Below are positions 27,089-37,689 of a stretch of 64,000 nucleotides of DNA, in pieces (position 1 is the stretch's first letter; the number at the start of each line of letters is the position of its first letter). The translations under genes were made by a program, and so were the position numbers. Under the pieces are notes generated by a model. That model was given only the letters and a program-made list of their open reading frames with translations. It was not told where the DNA came from and did not search any database. This stretch comes from Eutrigla gurnardus (lineage: Eukaryota; Chordata; Actinopteri; Perciformes; Triglidae). The stretch covers positions 7,296,016 to 7,360,015 of the forward strand of contig OY741284.1 in NCBI GenBank assembly GCA_963514095.1. The letters run 5' to 3'.

Positions 27089-30000
27089 TACATGTTCCTT
27101 TGTCGCACCGTTCAGGAAAGAACCGCAGCGAAGACGGTCCGGAGGTCTGAATGTCTGGAAGACGTTTTTATCTCAGCCACACAGACCGATCACATCAAAC
27201 ATACCAGCGTGGACCTGCATGACGGGTATTAAAAATGAATGAGCGGAATAACCGTCTTTGTTCTCACCAGTTCCCTGGTGTTTCCCGCCGCTAATTCCTA
27301 ATCTTAATGACTACCAGATAAGCACAAACGTTGATTTAAGAGAGCTGCATAATTATATCTCTGAGGGACCTGCGCCAACCCCCCCTCCTCTTACCACCAC
27401 CTCCTCCAGCTGACAATCCAGCCTGGTTTCTCCTCCCGCGCTTTACTCCCTCACAACATTAAGCAGCCGTCGCTAGCGCACTCCTCTCATTATCTCATCC
27501 TGACCCACTGCTTTCACCTCGATTCTGAAAATGGAAGGGGATCCACGCTCCAGTGACATGGAAGTAATAAAACCACCACATTTTGGTCCCACTTGAGCCC
27601 AGAGCGGAGTTATAGGTGTTCGTGGAATCCCTGCCAGTGAAATCACAGAGAAGCATATGAAATGAAAGTCAATATTTTCGTGAACATGGATGGAGACCAG
27701 AAACGGATGCAGCTCATAAAACACAGCTTGGCCCCCCGAAAAACAACTTCGCATAACTTCCCGATCACTGATCGCGGCCGGAAATGAAGCGTGGCAGGGG
27801 GGTGTGGGTGCAGCCTTTGCTCTTATGAAATTAGCATGGCATAAAAATCCATCACAACCAGCCTGCCTGCCCAGGTGCTTGCATCTCCGACAGAACAACA
27901 GTAATCTGTCAGCTCATCTGCGAGTCCACCCCGAGGAGGGGAAGGACAGGCGGGAAATAATAACAGAATGGACAACAAAAGCCTTTGCCAGGACCGTGTG
28001 GTTATGAGTCGAGCTTATTAAAAGCCACAGTGGAAAATAAATATGCAAACATCAAGCCCGGCTTCTAGCTGGGAAGACACTAAAATATGGTGTGAAAGAC
28101 AGAGCGAAGAAAGGAGGGAGAGCAGACACCCCACTGCTAATTTAATAGACCGAATATAGCAGGCTATGCAATTCCATTATGTTGCCTCATCTGTCCCGCG
28201 GAGCTCGGATCAGTTCCTTGGGGAAGGTCACGGCGAATGACAGACATAATCAGATGCAATCAAGTCATTCGGGATCCCAAATTTAAACGCCGTCCCGGGC
28301 AGCTTGGGAAGCCGACGACCACGCTGTTTGTCTCTGATGCCACTTGTCATTAGACGGATTTACATGACTGAGAGGAGAATGTCAAACATGGTGAATCCTC
28401 GTGGAGCAGCACAAGTCAGCAGGCGTCCACACCTATTTTAAAAGGCTGCTTTTCTGGGAAATAGGACAGTGATTGTGGAAGTGCTGTTATGGTTAAGATT
28501 GACTAACTAGAGCAGTTTGCTTGTCATAGTTAAATAAGGAACATGAAATCATAGCAGGCTGGAGCTGGGAATTCAATAGAAGACCGACCTCCTTGGGAGT
28601 GCACATGATTACAGGATTGGATCATTGTGTTTTGTAGGTGAAATTTATAACAGGAGACCAAGAATGGCGACCCTGGGCTGCGGTCGAATAAGAAGTGACC
28701 CAGAAGTAAACATGTGACCGCCATGATAATTCTCTAAATTTTAAATAAAGGAGCTCCAATGCTTCCTTACAGAGCTCCTTTAGCATCGGATGCAACGGAC
28801 CTTCCTATACGAAAGGAAAGGAGATCACGCCGACCCACAATTCTTTGTGAGAGCAACATTTAAAGTGATGCACACCTCGGCCGTTCATGAAAACAAACGA
28901 TAAGCGTATTTGCATATCAATTACTTTCATGCAGACATATAGTAATTGGAATAATGTTGATAAATGTGTGGACAGTGATAATAATTTAATGATATTTTTA
29001 TTTATTTAAATCACGTTACAAATTTGACAGAAACAAAACTAATACCTTAAAATTAAATGTAGATACAGTAAACGGTCAAACAGGAAGGAGGAGCTGGTGA
29101 ACTGAAGCCGGTCAGTGAACCAGCTGTTTATAAAACCAACATGTGGAGAAGTGGACGACGCGCTCTTTGTAGTCCATTATTGTAGTTTCTCCAGCGCAGA
29201 CGCACGTCAATAACTGATGTGGATCATCAGCTGTCAATCATCAGCGGTCATTATAATAACGTAGCTTAATGAAAGTCTGGTCGGATTCTCTGAGCACCGC
29301 GGTCGTCTTTTCCTAAATCCTAATGAGTTCTCCTTCCACCTTCCCTTAACCCCGTGACGTTTCACCACGAGGTCAAGGAAAAGGAGTTAGGATCTAATTT
29401 TTGACTATTCGACGCAGCCCTGCTCCCTCCCGTCTGATTAATCACCCTCTCATTCCTGTCAGCTTTGTTTGCTCCAAACGAGACAAGGAGAACTTCCAGA
29501 TCCACATGAGCAAATGTTTGATTTATTCTTCTTTGGTCGGTGCTGCCCTAAAACCAAAAACGCCTTCTTGAAATGTTTGATATTAAATAGTGGGTCACTA
29601 AAAAAACACTGCACTTTTTAAATCCTCACTCTTTTTTTGCCTTGCTAACTGTCACAGAGTGATGCTGTTTTGTGTGAGTGCAAATGTAGCCTCCTCTGCA
29701 CCACCAGGAAATGATGCGTTCCGAGAGTAGGAGTGACGGGGGAAGCATGACGCCTGGCTCTGCAGAGAAGCACCCGTTTCTCTCCCACTGCAATCTCAAG
29801 ACAAAAGCAGCAGTCGTGTGCAGGATCTTCACCCTGGCCAGATATCAACGTCATATGATCTTTCATGAGAGGGTGCACCAGGGGATTAAAGGCTGAGGAG
29901 GAATGTCTCGCAGCCAGTTTGGATCTGCAGCAAATGAATCATCAACTATTTTGATGATCGAATCATCATTACTGCTGTTATCCAAGCAAAAATCACAAAC

Positions 30001-31298
30001 CGGTTTCTGCTGCTCTTCACTGTGTTATATCATTGTATCATCGTAGATTAAAATGTCTGGGTTTTCAACTGCAGCTCACCTTGGACTGGAAGCTGTGATC
30101 AGCATTATTTCATTTTTTCCTGAGCCAGATAATCGACCAACCGTTCAACCTCAAAGATTTGCAGTTAATTACAATGTAACTAATATTCAAATTTGAGAAG
30201 CTTGAACCCTCCAAAGGTTTGGCGTTTTTTGCTTGAGGGATCAATGGATCGACCAGTTTGAGTTGGATACAGGAAGGAATTCATGTGAGAAAAACATCAT
30301 ATCACTGAGGATCCTATGAGAGCTGTTTCAGATAAATGTTTCCTCCTGACTGCTTCTTGAACAATCTTTCCTGGCGCCATCTTTCTCTTTTTTTATATAG
30401 AAACAGCTCATCCAGAAGACAGGCTGCACAACCTCCACCGCCGAGCATCCTCGTCTCCCTCCGTTATTACGTTGTCGTACAAGTGCTGACAGGAAAGCGA
30501 TCACGCCACAACACTTTGCAAAAGAGCTGCAATATGATTGTTTGCTCAATATTGTGTGGCCCAGTTTGACTCCCCGTTGAAGAATAACATCTCGAGTCCC
30601 TTCTGCTTTATAGTTTCAGCCAACTCATTCAGGGCTTCGGATGAGAGGGCCAGCCCACACTGACAGCTTACACCTTCTGGAGTGAGACAGTAATAGCATT
30701 ACCAGCGAAGCCAGAACGCACACAACATAAACACGGAGGCTGTTTCTGCACAATCACGACTCGCATATCTTCTATATGCACAAGGCAAAGCAACCATAGA
30801 TGTTCTCCTCTCTAATGGGAGTCTTGGAGAGATTGCTGGATCATTTTCGACTCTTCTCACTGTGATCGCTCTGGGGCTTTTATAACCTGGTTCAGACGTG
30901 GGCCTTGAGGTCTAAGCTGGCGGTGATAAATATTCAAGAAACTGTCACGTCCTTTTGCTTGGGAGTGTAATCACCGAAGTGGTTATTCTCCGGCACGATT
31001 ACACAGTTTGTATTACTTTTTTCCGACACAAATCAGATTGTCATTTTGTGCACTGGGAAAAGTATCTGCTCAATGGAATACTCAAAAATCTCATATTGTT
31101 CTCCAATAAGTGAATAAAAGTTGAAATATAGGGAAATTTGTGTTTGTTTTTGGGAGAAAGTTCAATTTTGCTCAGTCAATAAGGCTCAAGTCACCAATCT
31201 TTGTTGGAGGAAACAGCAGCTTGCTTCTAGATATTTCTTGGAACTCTTTGACATCCATTTGAATGACTTATTTCAGGTGGAAACTAAATTGAATTTGC
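27089..31298. other. Non-coding region, probably abtb3 intron 1 (proximal part)
   Basis: No coding exon is recognised. About 27,240-28,430 is repeat-poor, of balanced composition and rich in homeodomain-like TAATTA/ATTA words; it could hold conserved regulatory DNA, although conservation cannot be tested here. A repeat family A copy sits at 29,941-30,150. The 141-codon minus frame at 27,473-27,898 has no family resemblance and is not supported. Confidence 0.45.
29941..30150 (+). repeat. Dispersed repeat family A, copy
   Basis: It carries the ordered family blocks ATCAACTATTTTGATGATCG, ATCCAAGCAAAAATCACAAA, CTGCTGCTCTTCACTGTGTT, TCTGGGTTTTCAACTGCAGC and CACCTTGGACTGGAAGCTGT, and ends at GATAATCGACCAACCGTT. 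This is one of the longest copies in the window. Confidence 0.65.
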
Positions 31299-31306
31299 TG
31301 TGTGTG

Positions 31307-31358
<52 letters not shown>
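31299..31358. repeat. (TG)n microsatellite near abtb3 exon 1
   Basis: About 30 TG units with one TTTG interruption lie roughly 110 bases downstream, in abtb3 orientation, of the exon 1 splice donor. Confidence 0.9.
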
Positions 31359-31361
<3 letters not shown>

Positions 31362-31467
31362 TCACTGAATAATACAGCAGGACCTGGAGCACCAAGGTCA
31401 CCAAAAGCGTGGCACGTCATTATTTCAATAAACCATCAGTGATCTCGTTCTTTTGAACTTTTCTTAC

Positions 31468-32332
31468 CACTTGAATTCTTTCCACATATGAGGTGCTGGT
31501 AGGGCTGCAGCAGACCCCACATCTCCGAGTCGTTGTTGATGGCTTGCTCCAGGGACTCCAGCGTAAACTTGGGGATCCCGTTGTCCCTCTCCACGAGCGC
31601 GCTGCGCAGGACGCGGCTGAACACCTCCCTGAACAGACTCTCCATGCAGGCGGTGAGGTATATGGCAGCGTGCTCGTGGATCCTGAGCGCCACCCGACTA
31701 TCCACCATCCACCTGAAGAACTTCCCCACGGAGAAGACCAGCCCGCAGCGCGCCGACTTGCCTCGGCTGAACTTGTCCCCGGTGCTCATGTTGTAGAGGG
31801 ACAGGGCGCTCAGAGCCGCCGTGATGCAGTTGACGGAGATGGTCCACGAGAGCACCACCTTGATGGCGCTCTGGATCTCGTGCTTGGTGCACTTTGCGTA
31901 GCGCAGGCTGAGCCGCTGCGCCTCCCGCGCCACCCTCACCAGCGCGCGGCTCACGAGAGCCGAGAGCCGCTCCAGGATCTCCGGCGGAGGGTCGCCCGCC
32001 ATCAGCTCCTCGTCCCTCCTCAGTGCGCCCTCCACCTCGCCGAGGCTCCATGGCAGGTCCTCCAGCTCGGGCAGCTTGGCGCACTGACCCGAGCACTCCA
32101 GGATCTCCGTGTCCTCCGCCAGGACGGTGTTGACGGTGTCCAAGCTGTTCTGTCGACTGTGCATTGATTCTGTCAGATGCCAGCAGTTGGCCCCATGCGC
32201 GATGGACTGATGCGTGTCGGAGCAGCACAGCGACACGCTGGACGACCTGACCGAGTCCGCGGCTCCACCATAACCAGAATCAAGCGTTAAATCCTCCAGC
32301 GTCCTCACCTCTGTCTTACCCTTGCCTGCCAT
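31468..32332 (-). CDS. abtb3: ABTB3/BTBD11 (ankyrin repeat and BTB/POZ protein), first coding exon only
   Basis: This exon encodes the N-terminal 288 residues of an ABTB3 (BTBD11)-type protein. The ATG at 32,332-32,330 opens into a TLEDLTLDSGYGGAADSVRS block near residues 11-30 that I recall as the N-terminus of vertebrate BTBD11. Residues about 115-215 hold the conserved LSALVSRALVRVAREAQRLS, SARCGLVFSVGKFFRWMVDS and RVALRIHEHAAIYLTACMES stretches; in ABTB2/ABTB3 proteins this is a histone-fold-like region before the ankyrin repeats and BTB domain. The exon ends in WGLLQPYQHLICGKNSSG at a GTAAGA donor (31,467), leaving one base of the next codon. Ankyrin and BTB exons lie outside the window to the left. 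Mammalian work places BTBD11 at synapses of inhibitory interneurons. The long G/S/A/H-rich insertion I recall in human exon 1 is absent here. Confidence 0.9.
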
Positions 32333-32900
32333 AACTGCACCGCATACTGTTGGGTATGCTTGGTCCCTCGGTCAAATGCCACAAACTCGTCTTCTTGCTC
32401 TCTCTCCCCCCTCTCTCTCTCTCAGCCGCTGTCCTGACTTGATTGTATTTCCCAGCGACAGAATGGTGCCTTTACTTTTTCCTCCTCCTCTAAGTGGCTG
32501 AACGTCTTCGGTATCCTCGTGTGTCCACAACTTCACGCGCGTAACCCGAGAGCGCACAAACCCACCGCAACGCGCGGAGAGGTGGAGCCTGGAGCCCCGC
32601 GGGCTGGAAGCAGCCAATCCGCGTCTCTGTCGGCGATGACTGACGCCGACAACCCACCTGTTACCTTCGAGCGCAGCGGGGCTACCTGGCGCTGGGGGGG
32701 GGGGGGGGACACAGCTGCGCTACGAGCGATCCAACCGGTGCCGAGCGATCTGTCGTTTGGAGTCGTGTAGATGCAGCGAGGTGGCCGAGGCGGTGAGGAT
32801 GAGAGGCGGATTCCCACGGGGAGCACACACGGTGACGACGTGAATACGGCTGATAGGAGGAGAGAGCGTGGAGCGATGACGTCCAGCAGCAGGAGAGGAA
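32333..32900 (-). promoter_or_regulatory. abtb3: abtb3 5' UTR and CpG-rich promoter
   Basis: The sequence upstream of the abtb3 start codon is CpG-rich (for example TTCACGCGCGTAACCCG and CGCAACGCGCGGAG) and includes a run of about 15 G at 32,694-32,708. A CT-rich tract at 32,395-32,422 lies in the presumed 5' UTR. No TATA box is evident; the exact start site cannot be set. Confidence 0.55.
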
Positions 32901-35560
32901 AAACAACCTTTTTATTTGATTTTTATCTCGTGGAAAAAAAAGACTCTATGGCTGGGAGGGGGGCACAGTGCTTTTTTTTTTCTTCTAAAGGTCAAAGGTC
33001 ATGCAGTTGTTTACTCTCCTCCAGCTACATCCCAATTCTGCTCTGTTGGGATGAATTAAGGGTGTATGTGTCTGCAAAAGCCGCTTGCTGTGCAGCTTAT
33101 TTCAAATCCCCCCTCTTGAATCTACATTTCTCCCATTCTGAGCAAGTGATAATTATGTAATTCGAACATTTTTTACTTATTTGGAAGCAGGATAAAAAAC
33201 AACGTGAAGTTTTTCAGAATCACAATAAGATGGAAGACACAGTCTCTCTCTCCCTCCACCAGGTTTCAGTAAGAAGTGGTTCTGCAGCAAAAGTCGTTTT
33301 CTTGAGGATCACCATAAGCTTTGATGCCGGATCATGAATATTTTACAGTTCAAAACACATTGGTCAACATCCAGTGATAACGCGGACCTGCAGTCATGCT
33401 GCATCAAGGCTTAGCATGGCTTCATCGTGGATTTAATCCCTACAATACAACTTTTTATTTTTGTCAGGCCATGAAAACAAAGAGAGGGCGATTTCAACGT
33501 GAGTACATGCTGAAAGGAACAGTTGGTGGAACGATGATTCATCCGTTCTGCCGGGGCTTCTCCCTGTACGCCTGAGCTGCACCAACCATCTGTCCACACT
33601 GCCTGCCACGCCAGGGGCCCTTTCATATTTTCTTAGAATGACACTGCAGTCACCGTGCCAGAACTGAAGAGGAAGAAGAAGAAAATTACATTACACTGGA
33701 GTTTTGAGAAATCATGTGATGCCCACTCTCGAGGACTGATCGACAGGGAAAAGTGAAAAAACAAATCATGCAAGTGTCTTAATTTACACAGAAGTATCTC
33801 TATTGACCCTCCACGTGGAAGCACGTTGGGCCTCGGAGGAAGAACCAGAGGGAAACCTGTTAAAATAATATTGATTCTTACATGAACTCCACCTAAAATT
33901 AAATTTTTGATTCAATGATAATAATGCATCTTGCAGACCGAACTCTATAAACACAAAGAGTTTCTGAATGATCAGATTCACACGTCTGACTGAGTTCATT
34001 TCCTGCAGTCGGCCACGAGCTCTTGATGCATTGCAGCATATCTTGCTGACTAACTCAGGTGAGTGCGGCGGAGGTGGGCAGCTGTCAGCTGCATCATGCA
34101 CCATGGTCCTCCAATAGCTTGTCCTCACGTATTAAGCCTTAGTTGCCTGGTAACAGCAAAATGATCGTGATTTTACCAGCAAGATGATAGATTGTTAGTA
34201 TTTTGCCAGCAGAATGAGTGTATTGTGTAAACATGCTTCCTTGCTCGTGCTGCACAGTCACTTGTTTTATTTGTTAATTTTATTAAACAATGTGTTTTTG
34301 TGTGAAGGCATCTCTCTGTATCTCTTCATCTCTATACATTGGAATGTCTTTTTCTTTTGCTTGTTTCAAAATGTTGTGTACTCTGTGGATTTCCCCCTTA
34401 AGTTACTGTACATTCGTCACTTTTAAACTATGACTTATATTGATTGAATTTTGGATACTTATTGTCCTTTATTTAAGACTAAAACAACGCGTTTATCGCA
34501 ATAAGAACATGAATCTGTTGAAATATTGACCTACAAGGTGTAAAAGAATAGAAGAAAAATGTGCAGTTTCTCCTATAGCAACTCTTTATTGTCATGTAAG
34601 GTTGAATTACAGTAAATTATCATCTGACACAGAAGGTGGGCGTTAGTGGCGTGAAGCTATACTGACACCCTGCGGCCAAAGGAAGATACTACTACAGGCT
34701 GCGTTTTAAGTCTTGCATAATTACCAATAAGCTTTTATGTAAGAGAAAGTATGACGCATTTCTTATTTACACATTGAAAAACATAAAATATCAAGAAAAT
34801 AAAACAGTGCCGTGCATATGAGGACTACTACTTACAACCATTAGAATAAGATAAAGTAGGTATTATGCTTATAACATTTTAGTGCCAACAGTAAGGTGAG
34901 TTTGTTTTTAAAGAACATTTTAGAGTACCTTTTCAGCATAACACACACATAGCATCGAGATAATAAAAGAAACAACAATACATTTTAAAAGGACGAAAAG
35001 CGTGGTAAGAATAGTCCCGAATTGGACAAACAAAAAAAGTTTTGAGCAACTCAAAGATGGGCGTGAAGGCAGAATTTATCCAAAGTGCAAATCTCGGCTG
35101 TGATTCAGGCCCACATTCAGATTTCTGTCTCAAAGTGGGGCAACTTGACCAAAAAGCCGAGCTGGTTTAATATCAAGTGCGTCAGCTACAAGCAGTGCTC
35201 TCCGATGACACACACAGACACACACGCACTCAGACGCGTGACCGCCCGCTCATGCCTGACTTCATGTGCTCATCCGGGTTCTTTTACAGTAAACAGCGTA
35301 GGCTGTTGGTTTCCACAGTTTTGAGTGTTTTTTTGCTGATACGTTTAAAATCTTACATTTTTACACAAACTATACGACTTCCAGGTGTGTGTGCACATCT
35401 TATAATATTTTGTATATTATATTTTTTATTTTTTAATAATCTAAAAAAAATATTAAAAGCAATTCTTTTTTAATATATATATATATATTGGCAGAGCTTA
35501 ACCATAGCAGGCCACAATTCAGTAACATTACCACCAACATGTAAACTTTCTCTGTAAAAA
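32901..35560. other. Divergent abtb3-cry1 intergenic region
   Basis: abtb3 (leftward) and cry1 (rightward) are head to head with about 4.1 kb between their start codons. The middle of this interval has no coding exon. It contains a CACGTG E-box at 33,812-33,817, copies of the D-box word TTATGTAA at 33,153-33,160 and 34,735-34,742, an AT-rich stretch at 35,395-35,490 and a TA repeat near 35,473-35,490. The motifs are exact but short, so chance occurrence is possible. Confidence 0.6.
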
Positions 35561-35594
35561 CAGTCTCGCCTCTGTTGGGGGGGAAAGCACGCTG

Positions 35595-35910
35595 CAGAAA
35601 CGTGACCAGGGATAATACGCGCTGCGTGTCTGACCAATCACAGAGCTCGCAGCCCTGTACACGTCGTCGCGTGGGCGGGGTCGCGGTTGTAGGTGCGGCG
35701 AGGAGCTCGAGCAGCTATTCGTGGACGTTGGAGACGACCGTCGCACACAGCTTCTCACAACATCCGACCGACTGTTGCGGGAGACGGCTCACACGGAACC
35801 GACGGGGATTTATCAGAACTCGGCGTTGTTTGAGGTTGAATTTGAAACGACGACTTTTTTGACAATATCGTAGTCGGTTACTGTTTCTTTTTTTTACATA
35901 ACCAGCTTTC
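35595..35910 (+). promoter_or_regulatory. cry1: cry1 proximal promoter with E'-box, CCAAT, GC box and D-box
   Basis: Upstream of cry1 a CpG-rich segment contains, in order: AACGTG (reverse of the E'-box CACGTT) at 35,599-35,604, GACCAATCA with a CCAAT core at 35,634-35,638, a GGGCGGGG GC box at 35,673-35,680, and TTACATAA (the D-box TTATGTAA on the other strand) at 35,894-35,901. CLOCK/BMAL act through E/E'-boxes and PAR-bZIP factors such as TEF through D-boxes. Mammalian Cry1 uses both, and light induction of fish clock genes uses D-boxes. Transcription probably starts near 35.7-35.8 kb, giving a 5' UTR of several hundred bases; this is inferred from motif positions. Confidence 0.5.
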
Positions 35911-36422
35911 CCGGTAACGTTATTCACGGTGGGTAACAGCCGTTACTTGCAACAACTACCTACGGGCTCGTTAGTCACTCCGCTACGTAACTATTCGCTA
36001 TTTAATGCTCAGAGTACGCGTGTTAGCACATGCATAATTATACAAGCTTTTTTCATAATTCAGAAAAACAAGTTATACAACGCGAAACGAGGCTACTGCA
36101 CGTCGGCGAACCGGGTCCTAAAGCCCGCCGAGTTGCTCGTCACATTGCCGCAGAGCGCGCGCTCCCTCGTGCCCAAATGGTTCAGCAGCAGGCGGTTTTA
36201 AAATTCTTCGACATTATGGAGAAGGTTCTGTTAGAGCAAGGTTAAGCGCGAGCTTAAATAACATACAAGCGGAAATAGCGTTTCTCCTCCACAAGTTATT
36301 TTTCTTTCTCGGGATATATTTATTTTTTTAACAGCGAGTCGGAATAATAGTGGTGTGAGCATACAAGAAGAAGACTTTAAATTCAAAAAGAAAAAAAACA
36401 ACAGCACTCATCCAGTCGAGTA

Positions 36423-37627
36423 ATGGTCATTAATACGATCCACTGGTTCAGGAAGGGCTTGCGTCTCCACGACAACCCGTCTCTCAAGGAATCTCTGCAG
36501 GGCGCGGACACTGTGCGCTGCGTCTACATCCTCGACCCCTGGTTTGCGGGATCTTCCAACGTCGGCATCAACAGGTGGAGGTGAGCATCCAAAACACTTG
36601 GAGACACAGCAATGTAAACATTGTAACCATCTGTTTCCTGTCGCAATGTTTGGCACCGCAGTAGCTGACAGGAAGTAAAAATGGAGCAAAGCTGTTGCCC
36701 TGGCAACGCAATGGCAATGAAAAGGCCTATACTCACAGTGCTTTGCATACAAGAAGGGGAAACATACAGATAGTTCCTCACTTACCTGTGCACATCTGGA
36801 TGCTTTGATGTATTTTCATAATATATAAACGCCCTGGCATTCATTACTAGGCATGATGTGAACATATCACCATTATTCTGGCTAAATTATTGCGATTTTC
36901 CACATTATCTAAATCATATCACTAACACATAAAGGAATGTGGTTAAGACAGCTTCCTTTAGTCAACGATTTTTTGTGAAAAACTATCTATCTGCAACTCT
37001 TTTGATCATAATTAAATAATATGAGTCATTTATTAAACGTGTGTAAAACACTTGCTGCTTCTAACTGCTAAGATGATGGTTTGGCTTTTCTCTGCCATAT
37101 GTGATAGCAAACTGAATATATTGGAGTTTATAGCTGTTGGACAGATAAAACGAGCAATTCAAGGTTGTCGCCTTGGGCTGTCTGGTTTTAAAGAGTGGCT
37201 AAATTGATAACGGCCTTGTGCTAGTTACTAGATTGTGGCAGTGTTGATTATATTTCAGACTTTGCAGAGATGGATCATTCCAATATCCTAAAGTGACCAA
37301 TGTGTTTGAGAATGCAGTCCTCTGATGGAAATAGGGAAATGTCTGGGACTTAATTAGTCTTCATTTGCCAGAGCTGAGAATACTGTATTAACGAGCTTTG
37401 TTTAAAGCTCTTGGCTTTCTTTTTAAGTAATGGAAGCTTGTTCAATCGTGAAGTGTGAACTCTTTGGACAGAAGGCCGAAAATAGAGTTTGGATTGTGAA
37501 AACATTTAGCCCAGCTGTTCTCAAATTACACATTTGACGTACACGGCCGCATTCCATTGGTGAAGAGGCAGGGCAATATAATATATAACACTCACATTTT
37601 ATATAACTGACATTTCCTGAACTCCAG

Positions 37628-37689
<62 letters not shown>

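Noticed and set aside
27473..27898. 141-codon minus-strand frame
   Set aside because: No domain, no codon-level family match, no supporting splice sites and an incidental composition; it lies in presumed intron DNA.
31493..32167. 224-codon plus-strand frame over abtb3 exon 1
   Set aside because: It is an antisense shadow of the abtb3 exon, which has recognisable protein sequence and a proper donor on the minus strand.
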